Part shown: positions 47,891 through 59,726 of the stretch, one piece after another | How positions within the stretch are numbered: position 1 is the stretch's first letter | Layout of the letters: every line of letters begins with the position of its first letter | Assembly: GCA_910587695.1 (NCBI GenBank) | Contig: CAJUNC010000009.1 | Span: 28,316-92,315 of the forward strand | Direction: 5' to 3' | Source of the DNA: an uncultured Lactobacillus sp. | GTDB lineage: Bacteria; Bacillota; Bacilli; Lactobacillales; Lactobacillaceae | Length of the DNA stretch: 64,000 bases | Notes under the pieces: generated by a model | What the model saw: only the letters and a program-made list of their open reading frames with translations | Told to the model about the DNA's origin: nothing | Database searches by the model: none | Position numbers and translations under genes: made by a program

Positions 47891-47919
47891 ATTCTATTTA
47901 TAATTTTTACTTTTGTCAA
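47891..47919 (-). promoter_or_regulatory. Promoter of the opp operon
   Basis: On the minus strand TTGACA (47914-47919) and TAGAAT (47891-47896) are separated by exactly 17 bases, about 40 bases upstream of the oppD start. It probably drives the whole operon down to the last oppA. Confidence 0.8.
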
Positions 47920-48130
47920 TAACTAATTTACTAAAAGTTTTCATTTTTTAAAACGGCCATTATTAGGGTTATAATTGCAATATGAAGCGAACTTATCAAA
48001 TCAAAACTAAAAACATTTACTTGTCCCTTTATTATCTAGTACTAGCACCAAACATTAGAAAAAGATTATTGGAGAATGTTTTTTTTATAAACGCATTTTT
48101 GGCGCTAACTTATTTTCTTTAAAAAAAGTG

Positions 48131-48159
48131 TTGACATTACCAAAAAAAGGTTGTAAATT
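48131..48159 (+). promoter_or_regulatory. Promoter of the T-box-brnQ transcript
   Basis: TTGACA (48131-48136) and TAAATT (48154-48159), with a 17-base spacer, directly precede the T-box leader. Confidence 0.75.
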
Positions 48160-48165
48160 TAGTTC

Positions 48166-48470
48166 AACAATAAATATCAGCGAACGCAATGAGAAAGACA
48201 AGTAATCGTATGTGCACCTAAAAGCGAGCTCTGGTCGGTGAAAGAGAGCAGGTCAGCCTTACGATGAAAAATCACTTTCGAGCGTTGTATCGAACGAACT
48301 TCTAGTAGATACTCTGGGTACACCCATTACAGTGTTAGCATATCGCCCTTTATTCTAGGTACGGGCCGTATGTGAAAGGTGAACGTAGCGAGGCGTTCAT
48401 GAAGCAAGGTGGTACCACGCTCTACAGGCGTCCTTGGACTAAGTAATTAGTCTAAGGACGCCTTTTTCTT
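48166..48470 (+). promoter_or_regulatory. T-box leader, isoleucine-type, controlling brnQ2
   Basis: Stem I can be traced: AACGC/GCGTT, a kink-turn (AATGA opposite GA), GAAAG/CTTTC, the S-turn AAGTA, and ATCGTA/TACGAT. The loop on the 3' side leaves ATC at 48271-48273 as the specifier codon, i.e. isoleucine. The T-box AAGCAAGGTGGTACCACG (48402-48419) has the TGGT bulge for uncharged tRNA ends. A strong terminator hairpin, 48426-48442 with 48447-48463 and T-rich tail, follows. Uncharged tRNA-Ile should allow read-through into brnQ2. Confidence 0.92.
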
Positions 48471-48513
48471 TTAGTTCTGATATTTTTTGCGACTAAAAAA
48501 AGGAGTTTGGATT

Positions 48514-49887
48514 ATGAAAAAAACAAAAAGTAAGATGTCATTTAAAGATTATGCCGTCGTCAGCTCATTATTATTTGGGCTCTTCTTTGGAGCTGGCAAT
48601 TTGATCTTCCCACTACATTTAGGTCAATTAGCTGGCCATAACTGGGTCCCAGCGACCTTAGGCTTTCTCGTAACTGGAGTCTTGTTGCCCTTGCTCTCAG
48701 TCTTAGCGATCGCCATCGTTAAAGCCGATGGGGTCTATGATGTTGGGCTCCCATTAGGGACAGGATTTGCTCTTGTCTTTATGGTCTTGATCCACGCTAC
48801 GATCGGCCCCCTTTTTGGTACACCTAGAACAGCAACGGTTGCATATTCCGTGGGTTTACAACCATTTTTAGGGGCTGATAACCACTGGGGATTGCTCTTA
48901 TTTTCAGCATTATTTTTTGCAGCAGCTTTTGGCTTTTCTTATAAAGAAAACGACATCTTGTCTAATGTCGGTAAAGTCCTAAATCCCCTTTTCTTAAGCC
49001 TTTTGACACTGGTCTTTGTCGTTGCCTTTGCTAATCCATTAGGTCATACGACAAATGCACCGGTAACTGAAGTCTATACTTCATTTTCAAGCGCATTGAC
49101 AAATGGCTTTTTAGAGGGCTATAACACGATGGATGCATTAGCTGGTCTAGCCTTTGGGATCACCGTCGTAACTGCGATCAAACAAATGGGTTACCGCGAT
49201 CCAAAGAGCGTTTCGCTCGTGACCGCTAAAGCAGGCTTTTTCTCCATGGGTTCGGTCGCTTTGATCTACTTACTTTTGATCGTTTTGGGTGCGATGTCTT
49301 TAGGACGCTTCAAACTTTCTGAAGAAGGTGGCACTGCTTTTTCTCAGATCGTTACAGCTTATGCTGGTTCAGTCGGACAAGCAGTGTTAGCTACGCTTTT
49401 AACAGTCACCTGTTTGACGACTGCTGTTGGTTTGGTCGCTGCTTTTGCCCAAGATTTCCATAATCATTTTCCAAAGGTCAGTTACCATGTATGGCTTTTC
49501 TTGAGCTGTTTTGCATCATTTTTGACGGCTAACTTTGGGCTTGAAACGATCATCGCTTGGTCCAATCCGATGTTGATGTTTCTTTACCCACTTTCAATGG
49601 TCTTGATCTTGCTTTCAGTCTTTTCACCACTCTTCAAACGTGATGGGGTCGTTTATCTAGCCGTGGTAGTTTGCACGGTCGTTCCTGCTTTCTTTGATAT
49701 GATCGTTGCTTTTCCAAAAGTTGTTAGCCAAAGTGCTTTTGGACTCACAGTTGCTGATCTACGGGCTTACTTACCACTAGCAGGGATCGGAATGTCATGG
49801 GTCGTCCCAGCATTGGTCGGCTTAGTCGTTGGACTCTTAGTTCACTTCATCCGACGCAGTGATCTCCCTGAATTAGTCGAAGAATAG
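48514..49887 (+). CDS. brnQ: Branched-chain amino acid carrier BrnQ (copy 2)
   Basis: This 457-residue, about 12-helix LIVCS-family carrier starts at ATG 48514, behind AGGAG; a longer ORF upstream has no ribosome site. Motifs match copy 1: FGAGNLIFPLHLGQLAGH, IGPLFGTPRTATVAYS, LEGYNTMDALAGLAFGI. The isoleucine T-box leader indicates synthesis when isoleucine is short. A terminator follows. Confidence 0.93.
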   Translation: MKKTKSKMSFKDYAVVSSLLFGLFFGAGNLIFPLHLGQLAGHNWVPATLGFLVTGVLLPLLSVLAIAIVKADGVYDVGLPLGTGFALVFMVLIHATIGPLFGTPRTATVAYSVGLQPFLGADNHWGLLLFSALFFAAAFGFSYKENDILSNVGKVLNPLFLSLLTLVFVVAFANPLGHTTNAPVTEVYTSFSSALTNGFLEGYNTMDALAGLAFGITVVTAIKQMGYRDPKSVSLVTAKAGFFSMGSVALIYLLLIVLGAMSLGRFKLSEEGGTAFSQIVTAYAGSVGQAVLATLLTVTCLTTAVGLVAAFAQDFHNHFPKVSYHVWLFLSCFASFLTANFGLETIIAWSNPMLMFLYPLSMVLILLSVFSPLFKRDGVVYLAVVVCTVVPAFFDMIVAFPKVVSQSAFGLTVADLRAYLPLAGIGMSWVVPALVGLVVGLLVHFIRRSDLPELVEE

Positions 49888-49938
49888 ATCTGATCACACC
49901 TTGCTTTAAATGCCTCTGTAATTATGTAAAGAACCTAT

Positions 49939-49971
49939 AAAAAGCTCCTGCAAAAAATGCAGGAGCTTTTT
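49939..49971. terminator. Terminator between brnQ2 and the amino acid permease
   Basis: AAAAAGCTCCTGCA and TGCAGGAGCTTTTT form a perfect 14-bp stem with a 5-base loop and T/A-rich ends. It overlaps the stop codon of the convergent permease gene. Confidence 0.92.
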
Positions 49972-51334
49972 ATTTGAGCTTTTGCCATAGATAATGCCCG
50001 AGATAACACAAGATAACAAACGGTAAGGTCCAATATAGCGCCACTCTTTGTTTGGTATCAAACCAGATCAACAAACATGAAGCACCGCTCAAAATAAACG
50101 TAGCCCAAGGAACTACGGGGAAAAATGGGGTCCTATATTCAAGTTCAGTCAGTTTATGTCCACTAGCTAAAAAGGCTTTGCGAAATCTGATCTGTGCTAA
50201 AGCGATCACCATCCAGACGATAACGACTGCTAGCCCAGAGATCGAGACCAAGACTAAATAAACAGTATCAGCCGCAACTACACTTGAGATCAATGCCAAG
50301 ATCGCCCTGATCATACTAGCACAAAGCGCGACCACTGGAACACCTTTTTGAGAGGTCTTAGTAAAGATCGGCGAAAGTGTCTTTTCATTTCCCAATGACC
50401 ATAACATCCGCGTCGAAGCATACAAACCAGAATTAGCGGCTGAAATGATCGCCGTTAAGACAACAAAGTTCATCAGATCGGCAACATAAGGTACCCCGAG
50501 CTGCCCGAGCACGTAGACAAACGGACTTTGCGTCACCCCTGCTACTTGATAGGGAATCAGTGCCGCCATGACTACGATACTTCCAATAAAAAACAAGGCC
50601 AAACGCAATAATGTCGTGTGGATCGCTTTTGGGATCGTCTTTTCAGGGTCTTTAGCCTCTCCTGCTGTGATCGCAATGAGCTCTGTCCCAGAAAAAGCAA
50701 AGTTGACCGTCAACATTGTGGTAAAAACTCCCCCAAAACCATTGGGAAACCAACCGTTTTTCGTCAAATTACTCAACCCTAGAGCATGACTGGACCCTGC
50801 ATACGGCAATACACCAATGATCGCTAAACTACCTAAAATGATAAAAATAACGATCGCTAGCACTTTGATCAAAGAAAAATAATACTCACTTTCTGCAAAG
50901 ACTCGAACTGAAAAGACGTTGGTCAAAAAGATCAAAATGATAAATACCAAACTCCAAAGCCAGACTGGAGTATTAGGAAACCATTTTTGCATGATCAGAC
51001 CAGCTGCTGTAAATTCTGAACCTAAAGCGATCGTCCAAGTCAACCAATATAAAATAGCAACTAAAAGTCCTGTAGCTGGTCCGATATAACGCTTCGCATA
51101 GACATGAAAAGCACCAGTATAAGGCATTGCCACACTAAGTTCACCTAGACACAACATTACTAAGAGACAAAGTAGCGCTCCGATCAGATAAGCAATTATC
51201 GTTCCGATCGGTCCTGCTTCATGGATCGTGTAGCCCGAACTCAAAAAAAGTCCTGTCCCGATCACGCCGCCTAATGATATCATTTGGATGTGTCGTGCTT
51301 GCATCTTGCGTTTTAAATGTGTCTTATATGCCAT
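49970..51334 (-). CDS. mmuP: Amino acid permease, probably S-methylmethionine transporter
   Basis: This 454-residue APC-family protein has about 12 helices. The ATG at 51334 has GGGGGATC upstream; a longer ORF would run into the divergent methyltransferase gene. Family motifs are [40 protein letters not shown] and [20 protein letters not shown]. Its divergent neighbour is a homocysteine S-methyltransferase, as in the mmuPM pair, so S-methylmethionine is the likely substrate. Other basic or neutral amino acids remain possible. Confidence 0.85.
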   Translation of the reverse strand: MAYKTHLKRKMQARHIQMISLGGVIGTGLFLSSGYTIHEAGPIGTIIAYLIGALLCLLVMLCLGELSVAMPYTGAFHVYAKRYIGPATGLLVAILYWLTWTIALGSEFTAAGLIMQKWFPNTPVWLWSLVFIILIFLTNVFSVRVFAESEYYFSLIKVLAIVIFIILGSLAIIGVLPYAGSSHALGLSNLTKNGWFPNGFGGVFTTMLTVNFAFSGTELIAITAGEAKDPEKTIPKAIHTTLLRLALFFIGSIVVMAALIPYQVAGVTQSPFVYVLGQLGVPYVADLMNFVVLTAIISAANSGLYASTRMLWSLGNEKTLSPIFTKTSQKGVPVVALCASMIRAILALISSVVAADTVYLVLVSISGLAVVIVWMVIALAQIRFRKAFLASGHKLTELEYRTPFFPVVPWATFILSGASCLLIWFDTKQRVALYWTLPFVILCYLGHYLWQKLK

Positions 51335-51431
51335 TATTGATCCCCCTGCCCAAAAGATTACATTAAAATGAAAAAATGATAAAATATTAAATAAGATTAT
51401 AACATAATTCAATTTAGAAAGGGACACTTTT

Positions 51432-52346
51432 ATGGATGACCAAATTTTTAAACAGCTACACGTTCTCGATGGCGCTATGTCAAGTGCTTTAGAGCAACAT
51501 GGACTTGATACTAACAATAAATTGTGGACAGCAAAAGCTTTGATCGATGATATCGATATCGTCTATGACGTTCATTTCAAATATTTTGAAGCTGGAGCAC
51601 AAATGGTCTTGACCGATACTTATCAAGCAAATATCTATGCCTTTGAAAAACTAGGCTACACCCGCAACCAAGCCCAAAAATTTATCGCAATGGGCGTTTT
51701 AGTCGCCAAAAAAGCCCGTGATGACTATGAAAAACAGACTGGTAAACACGGGCTGGTCGCAGGCACGATCGGACCTTATGGCGCTTATCTAGCCGATGGT
51801 AGTGAGTATCGTGGCGATTACTTATTAAACGAAGCACAGTATCTGGATTTTCATCTCCCACGTCTACAGACAATTTTGGAACAAGAACCAGATTGCATCG
51901 CTTTAGAAACGCAGCCAAAACTCTTTGAACCAGTGACATTGCTAAAATGGCTCAGTAAATACGCTCCCACAATGCCTGTTTACGTGTCTTTTACCTTACG
52001 TGATGAACAGACCTTGAGCGATGGGACAAAACTTTCTCGCGCTATTAAAGAAGTTTCCAAATATCCACAAGTTTTTGCGGTCGGGATCAATTGTATCGCC
52101 CCAAAACTTGTCGAAAAAGCTCTCAAAACGATCAGACAAGCGACCACTAAGCAGATCATCGTTTATCCTAATTCAGGTTCTGTTTATGATCCAAATACTA
52201 AAACATGGCAAGAACTAACACAAAAGATCGATTTTAAACAAGCTGCTGCTAAATGGCATCAAGCCGGGGCAAACATCATCGGTGGTTGCTGTACGACTAC
52301 GCCTACTGAGATAAAACAGATCACAGAATATTTCAACGAACAATAA
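51432..52346 (+). CDS. mmuM: Homocysteine S-methyltransferase
   Basis: This 304-residue enzyme transfers a methyl group from S-methylmethionine to homocysteine, making methionine. It has [18 protein letters not shown], the [18 protein letters not shown] substrate segment and zinc ligands in VGINCIAPK and [16 protein letters not shown] (paired cysteines). It is divergent from the amino acid permease with 97 bases between the starts. GAAAGGGAC precedes its ATG. A terminator lies after the stop. Confidence 0.92.
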   Translation: MDDQIFKQLHVLDGAMSSALEQHGLDTNNKLWTAKALIDDIDIVYDVHFKYFEAGAQMVLTDTYQANIYAFEKLGYTRNQAQKFIAMGVLVAKKARDDYEKQTGKHGLVAGTIGPYGAYLADGSEYRGDYLLNEAQYLDFHLPRLQTILEQEPDCIALETQPKLFEPVTLLKWLSKYAPTMPVYVSFTLRDEQTLSDGTKLSRAIKEVSKYPQVFAVGINCIAPKLVEKALKTIRQATTKQIIVYPNSGSVYDPNTKTWQELTQKIDFKQAAAKWHQAGANIIGGCCTTTPTEIKQITEYFNEQ

Positions 52347-52351
52347 CACTA

Positions 52352-52383
52352 AAAAATTCCCACCAATTTTGGCGGGAATTTTT
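52352..52383. terminator. Terminator between mmuM and DUF441 gene
   Basis: AAAAATTCCCACC and GGCGGGAATTTTT form a stem with one A-C mismatch and a 6-base loop, with A- and T-rich ends serving the two convergent genes. Confidence 0.85.
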
Positions 52384-52387
52384 GTAT

Positions 52388-52849
52388 CTATTTAAAACTA
52401 AGTCCAAGTAAACTGATGATCACAAAGGTCATTCCACTTGCGATCACAGGTCCAGCGGCCACACCTCGTAAAAAGACGACACCTAAGATCGTCCCAAAGA
52501 CTAAAGCAACTGTCACCTGGGGAGTAGCCGCCAGTTGATCGACACCATAGCGCGATAAGATCGCAACTAAGATCCCACAACCAACAGCGATCCAACCAGC
52601 TGGCATCTTGAAAGCATCGAGCAGGTCTTTAAAAGTGATCTGTCCGGTCGCGATCGGGATCAAGATCGCAACTGAAATGATCGTAACGCCCCAATTGATC
52701 CCCTTGGCTTGGATCACAGGGAACCACTTTTCAGATAACGCTGGGATCAACTTGATCGCCATGACGACCAAAGTTGCAATGATCAAAGAATTGTTTTTAC
52801 CAAAAAACGAAACTGCCAAGATCAGCAGTAAAAATAACCAAGTTTCCAT
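52388..52849 (-). CDS. DUF441 membrane protein
   Basis: This 153-residue protein has about four to five helices and the DUF441 (YtwI-type) features [40 protein letters not shown] and [22 protein letters not shown] segments. Function unknown. It appears to be a single-gene unit upstream of the convergently placed terminator. Confidence 0.85.
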   Translation of the reverse strand: METWLFLLLILAVSFFGKNNSLIIATLVVMAIKLIPALSEKWFPVIQAKGINWGVTIISVAILIPIATGQITFKDLLDAFKMPAGWIAVGCGILVAILSRYGVDQLAATPQVTVALVFGTILGVVFLRGVAAGPVIASGMTFVIISLLGLSFK

Positions 52850-52919
52850 AATAAGTAAGTGCCCTTTCTCTTTTTAACAGTACCTAGACCATACCAGATC
52901 TAGGCGCAATATAAAATCA

Positions 52920-54845
52920 TTAAGATACTGTTTGATCTTTCACCTTGGCGATCTTGCCTTGTTCGATATACACGGCTAAGATCGACAAGTCAGCAGGATT
53001 GACACCACTGATACGACTTGCTTGAGCCAAGGTCTCAGGTTGTATCTTGACTAATTTTTGTTTGGCTTCAGTAGCTAAGCCTTCGATCGCCATATAATCA
53101 ATATTTTCTGGGATCTTCTTAGCTTCCATTCGCTTCAATTTTTCAACTTTCTCATAGGCTTTCTTGATGTAGCCTTCATATTTGTATTGGATCTCGATCT
53201 GCTCGATTACGCGCCGATCAAGGTCTTTTGGTGCAGCTGGGATAAATTGCATCAGATCAGCATAGGTCACATATGGACGACGCAAGAAATCACTTGCTAA
53301 GACCCCATCTTTCAAAGGACGATCGCCATGAGCTTCTAAATACGCATCTACTTCTGGTGACGGCTTGATGCGAATCTTGGATAACCGTTCTTTTTCAGCT
53401 ACGATCTCAGCTTTCTTAGCTTCAAAAGCTGCCAAACGTTCATCTGAGATCAAGCCGATATCATGACCAAGTTCTGTTAAACGCAGATCGGCATTATCAT
53501 GGCGCAAGATCAAGCGGTATTCTGCCCGACTCGTCAACAAACGATAAGGTTCATTTGTTCCCTTAGTTACTAGGTCATCGATCATGACTCCAATATAAGC
53601 ATCACTACGCTTCAAGACGATCTCTTCTTTACCTAAAGCATGACGCCCCGCATTGATCCCTGCGATCAACCCTTGGCCAGCTGCTTCTTCATAACCTGAA
53701 GTCCCATTAGTCTGTCCAGCAGTGTATAGGCCTTTGATCAACTTGGTCTCAAGTGTTGGACGTAACTGGTATGGTGAAACGATATCGTATTCGATCGCAT
53801 AACCTGGGCGCATCATCTCAGCTTTCTCTAAGCCTGGGATCGAATGGACCATTTGTTGTTGCACATCTTCTGGTAAAGAAGTTGACAGCCCTTGGATATA
53901 GAATTCATCGGTATCACGGCCTTCTGGTTCGATAAATAACTGATGCCGTGGTTTATCAGCAAAACGGACGATCTTGTCTTCGATCGAAGGACAATAGCGT
54001 GGGCCGACCCCTTCGATCACACCGGAAAACATCGGTGCTCGGTCGAGATTATCACGAATGATCTTGTGTGTCATCTCTTGCGTATACGTCAACCAACAAG
54101 ACAACTGTTGTTTTACATCTAGATAGTTGGCATCGTCGCTTTCATAACTGAATAAATGTGGCTCTACATCACCTGGTTGTTCCTCAGTTTTAGAATGATC
54201 GATCGTGTTTCCATCTACTCGTGGCGGTGTACCGGTCTTGAAACGCTTGAGTTCAAAACCTAGACGTTCTAGATTCTTAGATAATTCGATCGCAGCTTGC
54301 GTATTGTTAGGTCCGGAAGAATACATCAATTCACCAATGATGATCTTACCACGTGCTGAAGTCCCAGTTGTTAAGACAACGGCCTTAGCACCGTAGCAAG
54401 CTCCCGTGTTAGTCACAACACCTTTGACTTCACCATCTTCAACGATCAGATCATCAACGATCCCTTGGCGCAAAGTCAAATGTGGTTGATTTTCCAACGT
54501 ATGCTTCATTTCGATCGAATAGCGACTCTTATCGGCTTGAGCCCGTAAAGCTCGAACAGCTGGACCTTTACCAGTATTTAGCATCCGCATCTGCACGTAA
54601 GTTTTATCGATATTTTTACCCATTTCACCACCGAGTGCATCGACTTCACGCACAACGATCCCCTTAGCTGGGCCACCGATCGAAGGATTACATGGCATAA
54701 ATGCCACCATTTCTAAATTGATCGTGATCAAAAGGGTCTCATTACCCATACGCGCTGAAGCTAAAGCTGCCTCACACCCCGCATGTCCAGCCCCTACTAC
54801 GATCACATCATAATCTTTTGCCTTATATTTTTCTCCAAATTGCAT
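52920..54845 (-). CDS. mnmG: tRNA uridine-5-carboxymethylaminomethyl modification enzyme MnmG
   Basis: This 641-residue FAD protein has the dinucleotide site [19 protein letters not shown], the conserved [20 protein letters not shown], the catalytic-cysteine region [12 protein letters not shown] and [20 protein letters not shown]. With MnmE it builds the cmnm5U34 modification in wobble positions of several tRNAs. It follows mnmE by 10 bases in the usual order. Confidence 0.97.
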   Translation of the reverse strand: MQFGEKYKAKDYDVIVVGAGHAGCEAALASARMGNETLLITINLEMVAFMPCNPSIGGPAKGIVVREVDALGGEMGKNIDKTYVQMRMLNTGKGPAVRALRAQADKSRYSIEMKHTLENQPHLTLRQGIVDDLIVEDGEVKGVVTNTGACYGAKAVVLTTGTSARGKIIIGELMYSSGPNNTQAAIELSKNLERLGFELKRFKTGTPPRVDGNTIDHSKTEEQPGDVEPHLFSYESDDANYLDVKQQLSCWLTYTQEMTHKIIRDNLDRAPMFSGVIEGVGPRYCPSIEDKIVRFADKPRHQLFIEPEGRDTDEFYIQGLSTSLPEDVQQQMVHSIPGLEKAEMMRPGYAIEYDIVSPYQLRPTLETKLIKGLYTAGQTNGTSGYEEAAGQGLIAGINAGRHALGKEEIVLKRSDAYIGVMIDDLVTKGTNEPYRLLTSRAEYRLILRHDNADLRLTELGHDIGLISDERLAAFEAKKAEIVAEKERLSKIRIKPSPEVDAYLEAHGDRPLKDGVLASDFLRRPYVTYADLMQFIPAAPKDLDRRVIEQIEIQYKYEGYIKKAYEKVEKLKRMEAKKIPENIDYMAIEGLATEAKQKLVKIQPETLAQASRISGVNPADLSILAVYIEQGKIAKVKDQTVS

Positions 54846-54855
54846 AAATTCTCCC

Positions 54856-56247
54856 TTATTTTCCTAAACAGAATTGACTGAATAACTGGTCTAATAACTC
54901 ATCTTGGTAACTATCACCTGTGATCTCACCTAAAAGTTCCCAAGCACGTGTCATATCGATCTGGACCAGATCAACTGGCAACTCTTGGTCCAAACCAGTT
55001 AAAACTGATCCCAAAGATGCCTTAGCTTGTTCTAACAAAGCAATATGGCGTGCATTGGTCACTAAAACTGTCGTCTGCGAATTTTCGATTCCACCATAGA
55101 AAAGTGCAGCGATATGTTCTTCTAATTCGCTGATCCCTTCATTTTTTAGCACCGAGGTCTTGAGAACTTCAGCTTTATCAACATATCGATATAACTCATT
55201 AAGATCGATTTTTGGTTCAAGATCCATCTTATTCAAGACGATGATCCGTTTTTTATCTTGAGTCAGTTGCAATAACTCGATATCTTCGGTGGTCAAAGGC
55301 TCACTAGCATTTAACAACAACATCACCAGATCTGAGCGATCGATCGCTTGACGTGAACGCTCCACCCCGATCTTTTCGACCATATCATCAGTCTCACGGA
55401 TCCCAGCGGTATCGACTAATTTCAATGGTACGCCTCTGACATTGACATATTCTTCGATCACATCACGTGTCGTCCCTGCAATATCAGTTACGATCGCTTT
55501 TTCTTCATGCAACAAGTGATTCAATAAGCTGGATTTTCCGACATTAGGCCGTCCAACTAAAGCAGTAGCTAGCCCTTCACGCAAGATCTTTCCTTGACGC
55601 GCTGTGACTAAAAGCTGTTCGATCTTGGCACAAACATCGAGCGCTTTTTCACGCAACATCTTAGAAGTCATCTCTTCAACATCATCATATTCAGGATAGT
55701 CAATGTTGACTTCGACTTGGGCCAATACATCCAAGATCTCTTGCCGCAAATTCTTGATCAAGTGCGAAAGATCTCCATCAAGTTGGTTCAACGCCGCTTT
55801 CATCGAGCGATCAGTCTTAGCTCGGATCAGATCCATCACTGATTCAGCTTGCGCCAGATCGATCCGCCCATGTAAGAAGGCACGCTTAGTAAATTCCCCC
55901 GGTTCAGCTAACCGAGCACCATTAGTCAATAAGACTTGTAAGATCTTATTAGTAGGCACGATCCCACCGTGGCAATTGATCTCGATCGTATCTTCACGAG
56001 TAAATGTCTTAGGTGCTCGCAAAACAGAGACCATTACTTCATCGATTATTTCCCGGGTTTTAGGATCGATAAAATGACCATAATTGATCGTATGACTAGA
56101 AACTTTAGTCAGATCCTTGCCTTTAAATACTTGGTCAGCGATCGTCACTGCATCATCGCCACTCAAACGCACGATCGAGATCGCCCCTTCCCCAGGTGGG
56201 GTAGCGATCGCCGCGATCGTATCAAATTCAGTCACTGTATTTGCCAT
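54856..56247 (-). CDS. mnmE: tRNA modification GTPase MnmE
   Basis: This 463-residue protein has the formyl-THF-binding N-terminal domain ([20 protein letters not shown]), helical arms, and an inserted G domain with [16 protein letters not shown] and NKMD. It ends in FSQFCLGK, the C-terminal C-x-GK motif required for activity. It works with MnmG. It is preceded by a strong promoter at 56389-56417 and a structured leader with a terminator-like hairpin, so expression may be attenuated. Confidence 0.97.
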   Translation of the reverse strand: MANTVTEFDTIAAIATPPGEGAISIVRLSGDDAVTIADQVFKGKDLTKVSSHTINYGHFIDPKTREIIDEVMVSVLRAPKTFTREDTIEINCHGGIVPTNKILQVLLTNGARLAEPGEFTKRAFLHGRIDLAQAESVMDLIRAKTDRSMKAALNQLDGDLSHLIKNLRQEILDVLAQVEVNIDYPEYDDVEEMTSKMLREKALDVCAKIEQLLVTARQGKILREGLATALVGRPNVGKSSLLNHLLHEEKAIVTDIAGTTRDVIEEYVNVRGVPLKLVDTAGIRETDDMVEKIGVERSRQAIDRSDLVMLLLNASEPLTTEDIELLQLTQDKKRIIVLNKMDLEPKIDLNELYRYVDKAEVLKTSVLKNEGISELEEHIAALFYGGIENSQTTVLVTNARHIALLEQAKASLGSVLTGLDQELPVDLVQIDMTRAWELLGEITGDSYQDELLDQLFSQFCLGK

Positions 56248-56279
56248 TATTTCCCTCCGTAAAATTTATCTTTAAGCAT

Positions 56280-56350
56280 AAAAAAAGCGCCTACTCCACA
56301 CAAAATAAACTTGTCCCCAAGACAAGCTTCTCATGTGGATAAAGCACTTT
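56280..56350 (-). promoter_or_regulatory. Structured attenuator-like leader of mnmE
   Basis: On the minus strand three nested stems fold: AAAGTGC with GCGCTTT (one G-U), TCCACA with TGTGGA, and CTTGTC with GACAAG around a short loop, followed by seven Ts. It ends about 33 bases before the mnmE start and lies downstream of the promoter, so it could stop transcription before the gene. It matches no leader family I know. Confidence 0.6.
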
Positions 56351-56388
56351 GACTACTTTATCAAATTAAGATAAGAATGATTATCTAT

Positions 56389-56417
56389 AATATAATGTTA
56401 AACTTTTGATTTGTCAA
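56389..56417 (-). promoter_or_regulatory. Promoter of mnmE-mnmG
   Basis: On the minus strand TTGACA (56412-56417) and TATATT (56389-56394) are 17 bases apart. The predicted transcript begins near 56382 and contains the leader hairpin. The rest of the gap up to 56564 shows no gene. Confidence 0.8.
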
Positions 56418-56564
56418 TCAGAAAACACAGTGCTGACCAATGCAACGGTACTCAGATCTTCTCAACACAACTAGCACACTACGAGTTTTTAGTTATAAAA
56501 GCCAACTACTCTTCTTGATAGAGCTATGCTCACATCAACTTTTAGTCCATTTTACTCATCTTGT

Positions 56565-57578
56565 CTAGTTATTTGCTAAATATTCATCTAATTCTGCTAA
56601 ATAAAAAGCTTTTTGCTGTTCACTGATCCAAGAAGCGGTAAATGAATTCTTAGCCAAGGTCACGATCTGCTCTTTAGTTAAGTCATACTTTTGAGCTAAC
56701 GCATAATAGTTATCGCCAATATAGCCACCAAAATAGGCTGGATCATCAGAATGGATCGAGACCTTAACACCTTTTGCCAACAATTCGAGCACTTCTTTTC
56801 CCTTCATATCAGACGCAATAAAGTCATTTGAGAGTGGGCATGAAGTAAAACCAATCCCTTGTTTAGCAGCAAATTCAACTAGATCTGGATCTTCAACAAT
56901 ATTAGTTCCGTGATCGACCCGTTCGACTCCGATAACTTCTAATAACTCACGAATATGCTCTAACGAGTTGACCTGATCGACATCGGCATGAGCTGTAACG
57001 TGTAAACCATGCTCTTGGGCGGTACAGAACTGCGCAAAAAACTTCATCGGTGGGTTGTTATGTTCGTCTGAATCGAGTCCGACTCCGATAAATTTATCCT
57101 TGTAAGGTAGAGCTTCCAGTAAAGTCTTACGCGCTGATTCTCGGGATAAGTCGCGCAAGAAACACATGATCAAACGAGCATCAATATTTAATGCCCGTGC
57201 ATCTACAGTTGCACGATATAAACCGTTGATGACTGTTTCAAATTTGACACCACGACTGGTATGCGCTTGGGGGTCAAAGAAGATCTCAGCATGACGCACA
57301 TTATTTTTAGCTGCTTTTTTGAGGTAAGCCATTGCTAATTCATAGAAATCTTCTTCGTGCACTAAAACTTCCATTGCTGGGTAGTAGACCGCTAAAAATG
57401 ACGCAAGATCATCATACTTTAAAGTCTCCTCTACTTCAGCGATCGTCTTTTGACCAATATCAATGTTATTCTTCTGAGCTAATTTGAGTTTTAGTTCGGG
57501 TTCTAAGGCCCCTTCGATATGTACATGTAATTCAGCTTTGGGTAAGTTATGCGTAAAATCACGGGTCACTTCAGTCAT
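56565..57578 (-). CDS. add: Adenosine deaminase
   Basis: This 337-residue metal-dependent deaminase starts at ATG 57578, behind GGAGG; an ORF extension upstream lacks a ribosome site. It converts adenosine to inosine. Zinc ligands and catalytic residues lie in ELHVHIEGALEP, VTAHADVDQVNSLEHIRE, GVERVDHGTNIVEDPDL and KVSIHSDDPAYFGGYIGDN. It appears to be monocistronic in purine salvage. Confidence 0.94.
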   Translation of the reverse strand: MTEVTRDFTHNLPKAELHVHIEGALEPELKLKLAQKNNIDIGQKTIAEVEETLKYDDLASFLAVYYPAMEVLVHEEDFYELAMAYLKKAAKNNVRHAEIFFDPQAHTSRGVKFETVINGLYRATVDARALNIDARLIMCFLRDLSRESARKTLLEALPYKDKFIGVGLDSDEHNNPPMKFFAQFCTAQEHGLHVTAHADVDQVNSLEHIRELLEVIGVERVDHGTNIVEDPDLVEFAAKQGIGFTSCPLSNDFIASDMKGKEVLELLAKGVKVSIHSDDPAYFGGYIGDNYYALAQKYDLTKEQIVTLAKNSFTASWISEQQKAFYLAELDEYLANN

Positions 57579-57674
57579 GATACAGCCTCCATCGTTCGCT
57601 TTTAGTGAAATTTTATCTAATATAATACCATCCAAAAAATAAAAGTCAACTAAATTCCGAATAAAAGCCAAAAA

Positions 57675-57722
57675 ATAAGATAACCTCCACCGAAGTACAC
57701 ATTCTGGTGGAGACTATCTTAT
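57675..57722 (-). terminator. Terminator of the xre-type gene
   Basis: Positions 57675-57691 and 57706-57722 form a 17-base stem interrupted by two mismatched bases (CTCCACC/GGTGGAG core). On the minus strand a T run follows. Confidence 0.8.
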
Positions 57723-57740
57723 CTGTGGCTTTGTTTCACT

Positions 57741-58163
57741 CTAATCAAATCTAAGATGGACTGAGCGCCCACTGATCTCAGCTAACCGTAATAATTCATC
57801 TGTTGTTGGCAAAACTTCACCTGCTTCGATCGCTTTTAAATGTTCAAAGCTAAAGCCCGCTTTATATGCAAAATGTGGCTGATCTAGTCCCATTTCTTGC
57901 CGTAATTTTCGTACCGCAAATTGATAATCTACTTGTAGATTGCGAACTCGGTAGGCTTGTTTTTGTTCAGGGGTCAATTCGATCATTTTAGCATTGAAAT
58001 TAGCATGTTGATCGTCTTGTTCCTCAGCGGTTAAAGCTTGTAACTGGCGCTTTTTTTGCGCTGCCTTGACCAAGATCGCCTGTTTATTGGCAGCCATTTC
58101 GCGAATAAAGTCAGCTACATCAGGTAAAGTACCTACCATCAACTCATTTGTTCGTTTGCCCAC
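57741..58163 (-). CDS. Xre-family helix-turn-helix protein
   Basis: This 140-residue protein has an N-terminal helical, charged part (1-75) and a C-terminal Xre helix-turn-helix (about 80-130; VRKLRQEMGLDQPHFAYKAG, FSFEHLKAIEAGEVLPTTDE). The listed GTG start has a poor ribosome site; an internal ATG (residue 9) is possible. Its architecture recalls antitoxins of the HigA or MqsA kind, but there is no toxin gene beside it. Function unknown. Confidence 0.75.
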   Translation of the reverse strand: MGKRTNELMVGTLPDVADFIREMAANKQAILVKAAQKKRQLQALTAEEQDDQHANFNAKMIELTPEQKQAYRVRNLQVDYQFAVRKLRQEMGLDQPHFAYKAGFSFEHLKAIEAGEVLPTTDELLRLAEISGRSVHLRFD

Positions 58164-58222
58164 TGCATCACTTCATTTCCCTATTTTCACTTAATTATAG
58201 CAAAAATAACCCGGGAAATTGC

Positions 58223-59707
<1,485 letters not shown>

Positions 59708-59726
59708 TCAGCTCACCCTTTCTTGT

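Noticed and set aside
47982..48122. A 46-codon plus-strand ORF with a hydrophobic end, preceded by TATAAT, between opp and the T-box.
   Set aside because: It has no ribosome binding site, its -10 sits almost on the start codon and the region is very AT-rich, so it is probably chance.
51335..51517. N-terminal extension of the amino acid permease ORF by 61 codons.
   Set aside because: The extension overlaps the divergent mmuM gene and promoter, and the ATG at 51334 has a strong ribosome site.
52880..52905. CCTAGA/TCTAGG inverted repeat after mnmG.
   Set aside because: The stem is short and no T run follows, so a terminator cannot be claimed.
56334..56342. A perfect DnaA box (TTATCCACA on the minus strand) in the mnmE leader.
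   Set aside because: A 9-base word is expected by chance in 64 kb, there is no cluster, and it is part of a hairpin arm.
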